Numbered from the stretch's first letter, positions 10,096-20,771 are shown. The stretch: DNA of 58,016 nucleotides from Gammaproteobacteria bacterium (GCA_016764875.1 JAESQX010000117.1:1-58016); one strand, 5' to 3'. The notes: generated from the sequence alone by a model not told the origin. Numbers and translations: made by a program.

Positions 10096-10605
10096 CTACT
10101 GATTTTTTTTTAAGTATTCCAACAGACGAGCTTTCAGCTGCTTTGGCGGCTCCGGGTCAGGCCGTGCTATAGCTCTACGGTAGTCCCGGTGGAACTTTCT
10201 TAAAGTCTGCCTTTCCAGGGTTTCATAATCCTGGATTAGTGCGTTGATTCCTGCGTCGCCATCCACCAGAACCAGATCGCAATATTGCTCAATTAGCTGT
10301 CGTGTCTTCGCAGGTTCCCGGTCAGGTTGTAGCAGTTTTTGTATATCCGCTTCGATATCTGCCAGTTCATGGTCACGCATCAGACGGCCTATGTACTGTA
10401 GCTGGCGCCTTTTGGCCCCGTGACTGTTTGGCAAGCGCTTGAATTCCTTAATGGCGGTTCGTAATTTGTTCGACAGCGGTAATTTGCCCAGCTGGGTGTC
10501 GTTAAAAGTGGTGAGCTTGACGCCTATTTCCTGTAACGCAATCATTTCCCTCTTGCGCTGGGTCTTGCTGGGTAGTTCCTGGGACTGCTCTATGTCGGTG
10601 TTCAT
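10096..10605 (-). CDS. darP: DarP/YjgA ribosome-associated protein
   Basis: 169 aa basic protein; YjgA-type LPLSNKLRTAIKEFKRLPNSHGAKRRQLQYIGRLMR. Confidence 0.9.
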   Translation of the reverse strand: MNTDIEQSQELPSKTQRKREMIALQEIGVKLTTFNDTQLGKLPLSNKLRTAIKEFKRLPNSHGAKRRQLQYIGRLMRDHELADIEADIQKLLQPDREPAKTRQLIEQYCDLVLVDGDAGINALIQDYETLERQTLRKFHRDYRRAIARPDPEPPKQLKARLLEYLKKNQ

Positions 10606-10644
10606 TGTTATTTTCTGTCAGGCGAATTTTTAAAGTATGCTGGT

Positions 10645-12003
10645 TTACAGATAGAAAATATTAGCCAGGCCAAGAAACGTAAAAAAACCAACGGAATCGG
10701 TTACTGTTGTTAATGCTACAGTGCCTGCCAGGGCCGGATCAATATTTATTCTTTTCAGAAAAAGGGGCAAGTAGGCTCCAGCAAGGGCGGCGGTAACCAT
10801 GGTTATTACCATGGCAGCGGCGATGATATAACTGAGTAAAATTTCTCTGTAAACGATAAAAACGACTATCGACGTGACAAGCGCCCAGACTAATCCGTTT
10901 AAGATAGCTGAGCCTAACTCCCTGGAAAGCAACCAGCGAGTATTGGACTGGCTGATATGTCCCAGGGCCAGGCTTCGCACCACCAGTGTCAGGGTCTGGC
11001 TTCCCGCCACACCACCCATATTGGCTACTATAGGCATCAGCACAGCCAGGTAGACTACTTTATCGATAGTATCCTGAAACAGGTAAATGACGGCAGACGC
11101 AATTATTGCCGTCATAAGATTTACGCCCAGCCACACTGACCGGCGTCGTGCTGTTTTGACGATTGGTGCAAAAGTGTCATCTTCTTCATCAAGTCCAGCC
11201 ATGCTCATGAGAGAGTGTTCGGTGGTGTCCCTGATCAGGTCAACAATATCGTCGATGGTTATACGGCCGAGGAGTTTGCCTGCTTCGTCGACAACGGGAG
11301 CTGATACCCAGTCATGTTGCTCAAATAGCTGGGCCACATGAGTTGCCTCCATCTCTACCGGGATAGCTTCAATATCGGTCAGCATAACTTCCCTGACGGT
11401 AATGCCGGGATCAGATACCAGTAATTTCCGTAGCGGGAGAATACCTACGAACTCGTCTTTCCGGTTGACCACCAGTATGTTGTCGGTCATTTCAGGGAGA
11501 GTGTCGTGTCTTCTCAAATAGCGCAGAACTGTGTCCAGCGTATGACGTGGCCTGATAGTAATTGTATCGGTATTCATCAGACCACCGGCGGTATCTTCCG
11601 GATAGGAAAGGATGGTCTCTACTCGCTGCCGGTCCTGCGTGTCCATTGCCTGCAAGACTTCTGCCGTTACCTGATTTGGCAAATGTTGCAGAATATCTGC
11701 AAGATCGTCTGCTTCAAGACCTTCAGTCAGGGCAGCGACTTCTTTTGCGTTCAGGTCTTTCAGGATTTCGTTCTGGATGTCCTCATTAAGATACTGCAGC
11801 ACCTCTCCTTCGGCACCACTATCCACCAGTTGCCATAAAATATTTCGGACTTTCGGTGGTGAAGATTCCAGAAGATGAGCAATACCAGCGGCGGGCAAAA
11901 TTTCAAGCATTTGCCTGACGTGGTAGGCAGAGCCACTGTCGAGCGCCTTGTTCAGTTCAAGGAAGTGGTCTTTGTGAAAGGTGTTTTCTTTAACTTGAGA
12001 CAT
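10645..12003 (-). CDS. mgtE: Magnesium transporter MgtE
   Basis: MgtE N domain, two CBS domains and C-terminal TM region (PIVANMGGVAGSQTLTLVVRSLALG). Confidence 0.96.
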   Translation of the reverse strand: MSQVKENTFHKDHFLELNKALDSGSAYHVRQMLEILPAAGIAHLLESSPPKVRNILWQLVDSGAEGEVLQYLNEDIQNEILKDLNAKEVAALTEGLEADDLADILQHLPNQVTAEVLQAMDTQDRQRVETILSYPEDTAGGLMNTDTITIRPRHTLDTVLRYLRRHDTLPEMTDNILVVNRKDEFVGILPLRKLLVSDPGITVREVMLTDIEAIPVEMEATHVAQLFEQHDWVSAPVVDEAGKLLGRITIDDIVDLIRDTTEHSLMSMAGLDEEDDTFAPIVKTARRRSVWLGVNLMTAIIASAVIYLFQDTIDKVVYLAVLMPIVANMGGVAGSQTLTLVVRSLALGHISQSNTRWLLSRELGSAILNGLVWALVTSIVVFIVYREILLSYIIAAAMVITMVTAALAGAYLPLFLKRINIDPALAGTVALTTVTDSVGFFTFLGLANIFYL

Positions 12004-12203
12004 GCCTGCAATACCCTTCTCTTGAGGAAGTCACGCAGGCATGCGTGGAAATTCCAGGGTTGTGATTCTATAATACGTGTGTCGGAATCCTGCACTTCGA
12101 CCGCAGCAGATTCTACGCTAATAACAAGGATTTAGAAACGGAATGTGCCCATCATCAAGAGAAATTAAGCCGTTGGTATCGTTCGGCGCTTTGGGCCAGG
12201 CGC

Positions 12204-12470
12204 TTATTCGTCTTCGTCAAATCGGTTGTTTATCAGTGCGACAATGGCTGTGATAGCTTGTTTCTCGTCCTCACCATCAGCGACTATTTTTAACACGGTG
12301 CCTTTGACTGCAGCCAGCATCATCAGGGACAGGATGCTTTTACCGTCCACCATTTTGTCGCTGCCGATTTCTATTCGGGCACTATAGGTTGAGGTTAACG
12401 CAACCAGCTTGGAAGCAGCCCGGGCATGAAGACCGGCGTTGTTGATTATTTCAGCTGTAATTTCAAGCAT
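12204..12470 (-). CDS. ptsO: HPr-family phosphocarrier NPr (PTS-Ntr)
   Basis: 88 aa with GLHARAASKLVALTS active site and KSILSLMMLAAVKG; located in the rpoN-ptsN-rapZ cluster. Confidence 0.93.
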   Translation of the reverse strand: MLEITAEIINNAGLHARAASKLVALTSTYSARIEIGSDKMVDGKSILSLMMLAAVKGTVLKIVADGEDEKQAITAIVALINNRFDEDE

Positions 12471-12482
12471 TATGGTTCCATT

Positions 12483-13339
12483 TTAATCCGCTAGTTCCCG
12501 GTGCCGAACCTGAACATTATTAATATGTTCCTGAAAAAAATCACCCAGTTTTTCACAAAGGTAAACGGACCGGTGTTGACCGCCGGTACAGCCCAGAGCA
12601 ACTGTTATGTAACTGCGGTTGTTCTCTTCAAAACGTGGCAGCCATCGCTGTAAATAATCTTTGATATCTTCGTACATATGTTGCACTTCCTGCTGAGAAT
12701 CGAGGTAGTTCACAACCTTTTCATCCAAACCTGTAAGTGAACGTAAGCTGGTTTCCCAATAAGGATTAGGCAGGCACCTGACATCGTAAACAATATCGGC
12801 ATCAACCGGCACCCCGTTTTTAAAGCCAAAGGACTGAAACAGCAGAGCCAGGCCGGTGTCTGATTGTTCCACGATGCGGCTTTTGATCATGTCCCTGAGT
12901 CCATGGAGAGACATGGCGCTGGTGTCAATTGACAGGCTGGCCATTAGAGAAATGGCTTCCAGTAACTCTGTTTCCTTATCAATGGCTTCGCGCAAACCAA
13001 CCCTGTCATCGGACAGTGGGTGTTTACGGCGGCTTTCGCTGAACCGTTTTAATAGTGTCTGGCTATTTGCGTCGAGAAAGATAATGTCGGTTTGTATTTT
13101 TTTTGTTTCAGGCCTTCAATAATCTCCGGAACCTTCTGCAAATCAGTGTAAATGTTTCTGGCATCGATACTGACAGCAATGTTTGAGTTGATAGAGGTAT
13201 CTGCCGCCAGTCGATCTGCCAGAGCCGGCAATAGGCTGGCGGGTAGATTATCAATGCAGTAATAACCGCGGTCTTCAAGAATATGAAGTACCGTGCTTTT
13301 TCCGGAGCCGGATCTACCACTAATTATTAATAATTTCAC
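12483..13339 (-). CDS. rapZ: RapZ (RNase adapter/nucleotide-binding protein) interrupted by a frameshift
   Basis: ORF 13049..13339 carries the Walker A N-terminus ([10 protein letters not shown]); ORF 12483..12995 carries the C-terminus ([40 protein letters not shown]). A -1 shift at the A8 run (13097..13104) joins them into 285 aa. Confidence 0.93.
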
Positions 13340-13373
13340 CAGCGGCTACCTATCATTTTTGAACAAACCTTTT

Positions 13374-13829
13374 TTACAGTTGGTAGTTTATAGCCACATC
13401 GTAGAGAGCTTTGCCATTGTGAGTATTTCTAAGGATTTTGCAAAAATTTTCATCATTAAAAAGAGCTGCAAGATGGGCAAGTACCCGGACATGTTCGTCC
13501 GTTTTCTGTTCCGGCACAATAAGCAAGAATAGTAAATCAACCGGGATCGAGTCTACTGCATCAAAATCAACTGGCTGATCGAGAGTGACCAGACAGGCAA
13601 TTATTTCTTTCGATGATGAAACGCGGCAATGGGGAATAGCTATGCCTTTACCCAAACCCGTGCTTCCCAGCCGTTCACGGGCCATCAGGGCTTCAAAAAT
13701 CTGGTTGGATTGCAGATGATTTATATCGGTTGCAATTTTCTCGCTGATTTTTTTAAGTAATCTCTTCTTGCTAATCGTTTCCACATCACAGTAGCAGCGA
13801 TCAGGCGTTAATATGTTTTCCAATTGCAT
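13374..13829 (-). CDS. ptsN: PTS-Ntr EIIA component
   Basis: EIIA fold, GLGKGIAIPHCRVSS active-site His; start chosen at MQLENILTPDRCYC, because the 13946 start would overlap rpoN. Confidence 0.93.
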   Translation of the reverse strand: MQLENILTPDRCYCDVETISKKRLLKKISEKIATDINHLQSNQIFEALMARERLGSTGLGKGIAIPHCRVSSSKEIIACLVTLDQPVDFDAVDSIPVDLLFLLIVPEQKTDEHVRVLAHLAALFNDENFCKILRNTHNGKALYDVAINYQL

Positions 13830-13881
13830 TTGGTTAAATTGTTCCTGTTTATACAAAATAGTTGGGCAGGGGTTACCTGGC

Positions 13882-15387
13882 TTAGCCAACCAGACGTTTC
13901 CGTTCATTTGATGGTGGAATAGAAAGCGATTCCCGATATTTGGCAATCGTTCTTCGAGCGATATTGATGCCCTGTTCTTCGAGCAATTTAGTTATCTTGC
14001 TGTCGCTAAGTGGTTTCGCGGTATTTTCTGCTGCAACAAGTTTTTTTATGATTGCCCGAATAGCGGTGGAGGAGCATTCACCACCACCCTGGGTAGAAAC
14101 GTGGCTGGAGAAAAAATATTTCAGCTCAAAAATACCTCGGGGAGTATGCATGTATTTTTGAGTTGTAACCCTGGAAATTGTTGACTCGTGCATGCCAACC
14201 ATCTCGGCGATATCATGCAAGACCAGAGGTTTCATCGCCTCTTCACCATATTCAAGAAACCCTTTCTGATGTTCAACTATGCTGGTGGCAACCTTCATCA
14301 ATGTTTCATTTCTACTTTGCAGGCTTTTAATAAACCACCTTGCTTCCTGCAGGTTGTCTCGCAGATAATTATTATCATTGCTGTTGTCTGCGCGCTTAAC
14401 CAGGGCCGCATAATTTGCGTTTATGCGGATCTTTGGAGCTATATCCGGATTCAGTTCTACTTTCCATTTCCCGGAAGCAGTCTGTTTGGTAACAATGACA
14501 TCAGGCACTATGTAGGTGGTGGAGGGCGGAGCAATGTCGGCACCGGGGCGGGGATTCAGGCTCTCGATTATTTCAATGGCCTTTTTCAGCTCAGGTTCTT
14601 TCAGTTTTGTGCGGCGCAGTATTTGAGCATAATCACGTGTTCCCAGCAGGTTTATATGCTCAGTAATTACTTTTTTTGCATTGCTGACGGCGATGGCCAG
14701 ATCCGGGTCAGAGAGTTGATTTAACTGAATCAGCAGGCATTCTGCCAAGTTGCGATAACCAACCCCCACCGGGTCAAATTGCTGGATTCGGTGCAATACT
14801 GCCAGAATTTCATCGAGCTCAATCTCCAGTGAAGGATCAAGCCCGGAACATATGAACTCGATATCCACTGTGAGCATGCCGTTGGCATCAATGGCATCAA
14901 CCAGTGCCACGGCAATTAAGTTGTCCTGGTCAGACATAGGGGTCAGATTAAGCTGCCACAGCAAGTGGTCCTGCAGCGTTTCCGAAGCTGAATTTCTGGA
15001 TTCAAAATCAGCGTGGTCGCCCTCGAATGATCCCCCTGAAGGGGAAGAACTTTGATAGACATCATCCCAATTGCTATCAACGGGCAGATCTTCTGGGATT
15101 ACTTCAGGCCATTCAGAATTCTCGTCATTGGCCTCTTTCACATCCGGAATAGCTGATTCTGTATTTTCACTGGAGGGTTGTGATTGCTCATTCGGCTTGG
15201 TTTCTGAATTTTCGTCACTGATGTCATCATTTTCTTCGATCAGCTCAAGCATTGGATTGGATTCCAGTGCCTGGTGTATCTCTTGTTGCAGATCAAGGGT
15301 GGAAAGCTGGAGGAGTCGGATTGCCTGCTGCAGCTGAGGGGTCATGGTCAGTTGCTGACTTAACTTGAGCTGAAGCGATAGTTTCAT
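13882..15387 (-). CDS. rpoN: RNA polymerase sigma-54 factor
   Basis: N-terminal [19 protein letters not shown] and C-terminal RpoN box [10 protein letters not shown]; start at [12 protein letters not shown]. Confidence 0.97.
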   Translation of the reverse strand: MKLSLQLKLSQQLTMTPQLQQAIRLLQLSTLDLQQEIHQALESNPMLELIEENDDISDENSETKPNEQSQPSSENTESAIPDVKEANDENSEWPEVIPEDLPVDSNWDDVYQSSSPSGGSFEGDHADFESRNSASETLQDHLLWQLNLTPMSDQDNLIAVALVDAIDANGMLTVDIEFICSGLDPSLEIELDEILAVLHRIQQFDPVGVGYRNLAECLLIQLNQLSDPDLAIAVSNAKKVITEHINLLGTRDYAQILRRTKLKEPELKKAIEIIESLNPRPGADIAPPSTTYIVPDVIVTKQTASGKWKVELNPDIAPKIRINANYAALVKRADNSNDNNYLRDNLQEARWFIKSLQSRNETLMKVATSIVEHQKGFLEYGEEAMKPLVLHDIAEMVGMHESTISRVTTQKYMHTPRGIFELKYFFSSHVSTQGGGECSSTAIRAIIKKLVAAENTAKPLSDSKITKLLEEQGINIARRTIAKYRESLSIPPSNERKRLVG

Positions 15388-15575
15388 GATCAATACATCT
15401 TTAATTTAATTCAGTTGAAGCGCGTCCCGGATAAACCAGAGGGGCAGAATAATTCGGGATACTCCCAAGAAAGCGAATAATAGCAATTTTCGTGCCTGTT
15501 ATGCACAGAATTGCATAAAAATATAGCTGGATTGATTTTGGCTTGAGGCCAGCACGGTGACGGGGGTATCTGAAA

Positions 15576-16301
15576 TCAGATTTTAAATTGTTCGCCCAGA
15601 TAGACTTCTCTTACTTTCGGGTTGTTGACGATAGTTTGCCCATCGCCTTCAGCAATTATTTGACCTTCGCTGACTATGTACGCACGCTCACATATATCCA
15701 GGGTTTCCCGGACATTGTGGTCGGTGAGGAGTATGCCTATACCCCGGTCCTTCAGATGACAGATTATCTGCTTGATATCGCTAACCGAAATGGGATCTAC
15801 GCCAGCGAAAGGTTCGTCCAGCAAGATAAATTTTGGTTCGGTGGCAAGGGTTCGCGCAATTTCGGTTCGTCGTCGTTCCCCTCCCGATAAACTCAAACCC
15901 TTATTCTTGCGAATATGGGTAATATGAAATTCTTGCAACAATGCTTCCAGTTTTGCTTTTCGTTCCCTGGCATCAAGATCCTTGCGAGTTTCCAGGATGG
16001 CGAGAATATTGTCTTCCACTGACAGAGTTCTGAAAATTGACGAGTCCTGGGGTAGATAAGACAGACCTTGACGGGCACGTTCATGAATTGGCAGATAGGT
16101 CAGATCATGATCGTTAATCATGACGCTGCCATTATCGGCGCGTATGAGTCCAACAATCATATAAAAACAGGTGGTCTTGCCGGCTCCGTTGGGACCCAAC
16201 AGCCCAACTATCTCGCCATCGCTAACAGTAATAGAAACGTCTCTTACGACTTGACGTCCTTTAAAGCTCTTGGCGAGATTGGAGGCTCGAAGTGCTGTCA
16301 T
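15576..16301 (-). CDS. lptB: LPS export ABC transporter ATP-binding protein
   Basis: [36 protein letters not shown]; start at [13 protein letters not shown]. Confidence 0.96.
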   Translation of the reverse strand: MTALRASNLAKSFKGRQVVRDVSITVSDGEIVGLLGPNGAGKTTCFYMIVGLIRADNGSVMINDHDLTYLPIHERARQGLSYLPQDSSIFRTLSVEDNILAILETRKDLDARERKAKLEALLQEFHITHIRKNKGLSLSGGERRRTEIARTLATEPKFILLDEPFAGVDPISVSDIKQIICHLKDRGIGILLTDHNVRETLDICERAYIVSEGQIIAEGDGQTIVNNPKVREVYLGEQFKI

Positions 16302-16807
16302 CAATTTGCGGTGCGACTTGAAACGCCTTCGCAGGGGCCGGTAGTTTCGGTAAATTGACTGCTGGTAAAATACTTGATTGAGATACAACTCAGCACGTCA
16401 TTCAGGCCCCGGAGCGTTGCTGAACCAATAAATTCCACTACCGGCTCATTACCCTCAACGTAATAATAAATTGCATCACCGTTTCCCTCGATAATAGCTC
16501 CGCTCTCATCAAGTTGCTGGTGGTATCGCGCGGGTGTGCCTGTAACCGTTATTCGGCGAATACTGCTTGAATCCATGTCTCTCTCAAATGTGGCGTTTTC
16601 ACCCGCAATTTGTAAAGTGCCTTGTGTCACTTTTACATTATTTTCAAGAGTAATTATACGCACATTGCCTTCCACACGACTGGTAGAGCGCCCGAGCGAG
16701 CTATAGATAATATCCTGATCCATATCTGAATCCAGACTGGAACCAGTAGCGCTGAACAGCAACACGAATAGTAAAACGGTTAGATGGCTAGTTGCTTTGA
16801 GTCGCAT
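16301..16807 (-). CDS. lptA: LPS transport periplasmic protein LptA
   Basis: Signal peptide plus OstA-like repeats ([31 protein letters not shown]); between lptB and lptC. Confidence 0.92.
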   Translation of the reverse strand: MRLKATSHLTVLLFVLLFSATGSSLDSDMDQDIIYSSLGRSTSRVEGNVRIITLENNVKVTQGTLQIAGENATFERDMDSSSIRRITVTGTPARYHQQLDESGAIIEGNGDAIYYYVEGNEPVVEFIGSATLRGLNDVLSCISIKYFTSSQFTETTGPCEGVSSRTAN

Positions 16808-17372
16808 ATCTACCTCTTACTTCCCGTTGAAAAACAGCTTCATCGTTGCTGAGATTGATGCTCATCCCGATGGCGGACTGCGTAATATTGTCACTGGTCA
16901 TCGTCACTGGCAGGTCAGTATTCATGGTTTCCCGGGTCGGGTCAACTGAAAGGAATTCTGTTGAGAACAAAGTTTGATTGCCAAACTCATCCATTTGTCG
17001 AACTTCAACGCTGCCAGCCAGATCGATCTGATTAAAGCCAACAGACTCATCACCGGTTGTGGAAACTTTGCCCGATTCGGCGGTAATTTTCCAGTGAGTA
17101 TTACCTGCACGATAAAGCTGAATTAGTGGTTCTTCAAATTCGCTTATCGCATTCTGGTAGCTTACTTGTCTGCGTGCCTGCAGGGTGTAATCAACTTCTC
17201 CCAGGGCATTAAACAGGATCGTATTAATACCTTCTGAGTAGCCATCATAGACAACGGTAGTTGTTACTTCTGCGGGGTCTGGTTCGTCAGTGATTCTATC
17301 AAAAAGATCGATGCTGAAAAAAATCAGGATAGCGACTAGCCCAGGTACAATGACAAATCTGATTCGCTGCAT
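16788..17372 (-). CDS. lptC: LPS export protein LptC
   Basis: N-terminal TM anchor, LptC-like YTLQARRQVSYQNAISEFEEPLIQLY; position in the lpt operon. Confidence 0.9.
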   Translation of the reverse strand: MQRIRFVIVPGLVAILIFFSIDLFDRITDEPDPAEVTTTVVYDGYSEGINTILFNALGEVDYTLQARRQVSYQNAISEFEEPLIQLYRAGNTHWKITAESGKVSTTGDESVGFNQIDLAGSVEVRQMDEFGNQTLFSTEFLSVDPTRETMNTDLPVTMTSDNITQSAIGMSINLSNDEAVFQREVRGRYATQSN

Positions 17373-17412
17373 GCGCTACCTTTGAATAGGTAAAATTCTT
17401 TCTTTGAGGTTG

Positions 17413-17961
17413 CTATTTCCCGTTCCGGCTTGCTTCAATTATTTCTGCGTAGTGTCCCTGCGCCTGTAGCAAGTAATCGCAAATCTCCCTGACCGCTCCG
17501 GCCCCACCGGTTGCCTCTGTTTCCAGAAGGGCCGCGTTTTTTACTTCACGATGGGCATTAGGAACGGTGATGCCCAGGCCGGCCCGGCTAATAACGGCCA
17601 GGTCAGGAAGATCATCACCGGCAAAAGCGATGGCGCTGATATCCAGGTCAAGATTACGCATAATTTCTTCAACTACCGTCAGCTTGTCCTCACGGCCTTT
17701 GTATATAAGATCCAGGCCCAGTTCATCAGCACGTCTGGCCAGGGCTGCCGAGTCACGTCCGGATACAATGCCAACTTTAATCCCGACTCGGCCCAATAGT
17801 TTGATACCGTGACCGTCCAGAGTATTGAATACCTTTATTTCCTCGCCTTGTGCGGAATAATACAGATTTCCGTCGGTTAGAATTCCATCAACGTCGAGCA
17901 ACAAAATCCTGATTGCTTTTGCTCGACGGGTAATTTCCTGTTTGTCGCCATTAAATTTCAT
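17413..17961 (-). CDS. kdsC: KDO-8-phosphate phosphatase
   Basis: HAD motif LLLDVDGILTDGNLYY and GDDLPDLAVISRAG. Confidence 0.95.
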   Translation of the reverse strand: MKFNGDKQEITRRAKAIRILLLDVDGILTDGNLYYSAQGEEIKVFNTLDGHGIKLLGRVGIKVGIVSGRDSAALARRADELGLDLIYKGREDKLTVVEEIMRNLDLDISAIAFAGDDLPDLAVISRAGLGITVPNAHREVKNAALLETEATGGAGAVREICDYLLQAQGHYAEIIEASRNGK

Positions 17962-17993
17962 GGTTTAAATTTCGGGGTATGGTTAACGGATAA

Positions 17994-18968
17994 TCAGACC
18001 ACATTTGCCTGTAATAAATCATGCATTTTGACAATGCCTGAAAGATTATTTTGCGTATCTTTAACTATTAAGGCGTAGATATTGTTGTCTTGCATTAACT
18101 TGGCGGCTTCTACCGCCAGAGCATTCTCACTAATAGATTTGTAATTTTCCGACATAACAGTTTCGATCGCTGTACTTTGAATGATTTTACCGGCATCCAT
18201 GGCTCGCCTTAAGTCGCCGTCTGTGAATACTCCGCATAATTGTCCGTTCTCATCTATAACCGTTGTGAGCCCAAAACCCTTACGCGTCATTTCTAGCAAA
18301 GCGTCACTTAACAAGGTATGAACGGAGGCTTTAGGGATGCTGTTTCCGCTATGCATGATGTCGGCCACTTTAAGGAGCAGGCGACGGCCGAGATTGCCCC
18401 CGGGGTGAGAAAAGGCAAAATCTTCGATGGTAAAACCTTTTGCTTCAAGCAGGGCCATGGCTAAAGCATCACCCAGCACAAGAGCAACAGTAGTACTGGC
18501 CGTTGGAGCTTGTCCCAGGGGGCAGGCTTCTTCGGCCACGGCCGCATCAAGGTTAACATCGGCCGTTAAGGCGATACTGGATTCAGAATTTCCGGTTATG
18601 CTGATTAACGGAATAGCCTTTCTTTTTAGTACCGGCAGAAGGCTGATGAGCTCTTCCGTAGTCCCGGATTTGGATAGTGCTATTACCAGGTCTATTTCCG
18701 TGATCATGCCCAGATCACCGTGGCTGGCTTCAGCCGGGTGCACAAACATGGCGGGAGTTCCGGTGCTTGCAAGGGTGGCCGCAATCTTCCTGGCGATATG
18801 ACCAGATTTGCCCATACCTGTTACAACCACTCGACCTTCGCAGGCGAGAATCAGTGAGCAGGCCTGTTCGAAGTCATCATCGATACGATCCAGTAAGGCG
18901 GCTACCGCCTTATGTTCAATTTCGATGGTTCTTCTTGCGCTCGATATCAGTTTGGAAACTTTAGTCAT
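17994..18968 (-). CDS. kdsD: D-arabinose-5-phosphate isomerase
   Basis: SIS domain (GMGKSGHIARKIAATLASTGTPAMFVHPAEASHGDLGMI) plus two CBS domains. Confidence 0.95.
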   Translation of the reverse strand: MTKVSKLISSARRTIEIEHKAVAALLDRIDDDFEQACSLILACEGRVVVTGMGKSGHIARKIAATLASTGTPAMFVHPAEASHGDLGMITEIDLVIALSKSGTTEELISLLPVLKRKAIPLISITGNSESSIALTADVNLDAAVAEEACPLGQAPTASTTVALVLGDALAMALLEAKGFTIEDFAFSHPGGNLGRRLLLKVADIMHSGNSIPKASVHTLLSDALLEMTRKGFGLTTVIDENGQLCGVFTDGDLRRAMDAGKIIQSTAIETVMSENYKSISENALAVEAAKLMQDNNIYALIVKDTQNNLSGIVKMHDLLQANVV

Positions 18969-18987
18969 GGGTGGGTAATTGGGCGAT

Positions 18988-19941
18988 TTACATTTGAATT
19001 ACTACGAGGGTAAACCAGCCGCAATACATTAGCAGGAATACCGAGCCATATATACGGCCAATCGACCCGTTTGTTTTTATGGCCCTATAGCAAAAGAATG
19101 CCAGAACCAGCGTCATAATTAATACGGTGACGTAATCCCTGGTTAATAATGCCGGGTCTATTGCGGTGGGGGCGAATAACCCGGGAAACGGCAGAACAGC
19201 CAATAGATTTAGAATGTTTGATCCAACAATGTTGCCTATAGCCAGTTCATGATGTCCTTTGAGGGCACAGGTCACTGACGCAGCAACTTCCGGCAAGCTG
19301 GTTCCCAGTGCGATTACAGTGAGACATACAATCGCTGAGGAAACACCCAGTAATTGAGCAATTGAAGTGGCGGCTTCTACAATAGCGTCGGCACTCAAAA
19401 CCAGCAGCACCAGACCGAGAATCATATAAACGGCGGCCCTGGTATTACTAAGGTAAGAGAAGTTTTCTTTGTCAATTTCCGGTAGTGGGGTGGAACCGGT
19501 TAGATTCTTGAAAATTTTGTAACCAAAAAATACGGTAATGGCCATTAGAATCAGGGCATCAATTCTGCCCAGATAAAGATTCAAAAATAATAGCCCGGTG
19601 ACAACTGTTACCAGTAGAAGTGCGGGAATTTCTTTGCGGAACAGGGTCTTGGGTGGTTTAAGCGGACTTATCAGTGCAGCAATACCGAGGGCTACGCCGA
19701 TATTGAAAATATCCGAACCCAATGCATTTCCAATAGCCAGTTCAGGTTCATTTTTGGCTACAGAAGCGGCGGAGGAAAATATTTCCAGTGCAGAAGTACC
19801 GAAGGCAACGATTGTAAGGCCAATCATGAGAGGGGAAACCCCCAGATTTCGTGCCAGAGCGGACGCCCCAAATACAAATTTGTCGGCACCCCATATCAGC
19901 CCAATGAAACCCAAGGCTATAATGACTACATCTAACGTCAT
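18988..19941 (-). CDS. Calcium/sodium antiporter, YrbG family
   Basis: Two Na/Ca-exchanger alpha repeats (AFGTSALEIFSSAASV...GNALGSDIFNIG; ALGTSLPEVAASV...GNIVGSNILNLL). Confidence 0.93.
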   Translation of the reverse strand: MTLDVVIIALGFIGLIWGADKFVFGASALARNLGVSPLMIGLTIVAFGTSALEIFSSAASVAKNEPELAIGNALGSDIFNIGVALGIAALISPLKPPKTLFRKEIPALLLVTVVTGLLFLNLYLGRIDALILMAITVFFGYKIFKNLTGSTPLPEIDKENFSYLSNTRAAVYMILGLVLLVLSADAIVEAATSIAQLLGVSSAIVCLTVIALGTSLPEVAASVTCALKGHHELAIGNIVGSNILNLLAVLPFPGLFAPTAIDPALLTRDYVTVLIMTLVLAFFCYRAIKTNGSIGRIYGSVFLLMYCGWFTLVVIQM

Positions 19942-20102
19942 AACTACCGAACTTTCGCCAAATTGGTAAAGCGACCAATTAGAAGGGGCTTTAGTCTAGT
20001 TTGCAAGTAATAATTTATTGGACACGCTAATTAAGGTAAACTTACATACAATGTACTTGGTTTTATAGAGCATAGGGCGCTTCTTTATTATAGGACATAC
20101 TG

Positions 20103-20132
20103 AAAACCGGGCAGAGTTGCTGCTGGTTTTTT
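20103..20132 (+). terminator. Terminator- or attenuator-like hairpin in the mlaC leader
   Basis: AAAACC-gg-GCAG-agttg-CTGC-t-GGTTTT followed by more T; ends just before the mlaC SD (ctggaggt). Confidence 0.55.
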
Positions 20133-20146
20133 CTGGAGGTAAGCGA

Positions 20147-20752
20147 ATGAATACATTAAAAAATATTGTGTTAATTGGTATTTTGTCATTTTCAATGATG
20201 GCTAGTGCTCAACAGCCACCGCTGACGGCTTTAGCGACAGTTGAAAATGGTGTGCGACTTTTACTTGATACTGTTCAACAATCTCGATCTTTTTTTCTGA
20301 GCGATCCGGATCGGTATTTCGGTGAGGTTGAGCAGGCTCTGGTTACAATGGTTGACTTTGATGCAGTGGCGACTGTGGTTATGTCACGCTATGCGGACGA
20401 GGCAACTGAGGAGCAAACATCAAGGTTCGGCGATATCATTAAATCCACCTTGACGCGATTTTATGGTGCTGCACTTGCCTCTTATGGTGGTCAGGAGTTG
20501 GTGTTCATTCCATCAGATAATCCTCCATCTGACCCTCGTGCTGATACGGTTGTGGGAATGGAACTGCGAGGAGGGGACAATGGATCTTTTAAATTGCAGT
20601 ACCAGATGTTTATTGATGGAAGTGATGAATGGAAGCTTAAAAACCTGAGCCTGGGCGGAATTAACCTGGGTCGTCAGTATTACGCTCAATTCGCAGCAGC
20701 GATGACAAAATTCGACAACGACATTGATCAAGTGCTGGATAACTGGAAATAA
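20147..20752 (+). CDS. mlaC: MlaC/Ttg2D-family phospholipid-binding protein
   Basis: MlaC-like DPDRYFGEVEQALVTMVDFDAVATVVMSRY and FPSDNPPSDPRADT region; signal peptide; ATG after GGAGG. Confidence 0.9.
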   Translation: MNTLKNIVLIGILSFSMMASAQQPPLTALATVENGVRLLLDTVQQSRSFFLSDPDRYFGEVEQALVTMVDFDAVATVVMSRYADEATEEQTSRFGDIIKSTLTRFYGAALASYGGQELVFIPSDNPPSDPRADTVVGMELRGGDNGSFKLQYQMFIDGSDEWKLKNLSLGGINLGRQYYAQFAAAMTKFDNDIDQVLDNWK

Positions 20753-20771
20753 GTGATTCCAAGGTTTTAAT

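Noticed and set aside
13830-13946. N-terminal extension of PtsN in the ORF track
   Set aside because: Overlaps the rpoN 3' end; conserved EIIA-Ntr begins at MQLENILTPD.
14188-14724. 178 aa plus-strand ORF inside rpoN
   Set aside because: Antisense to well-conserved rpoN; no recognisable motif.
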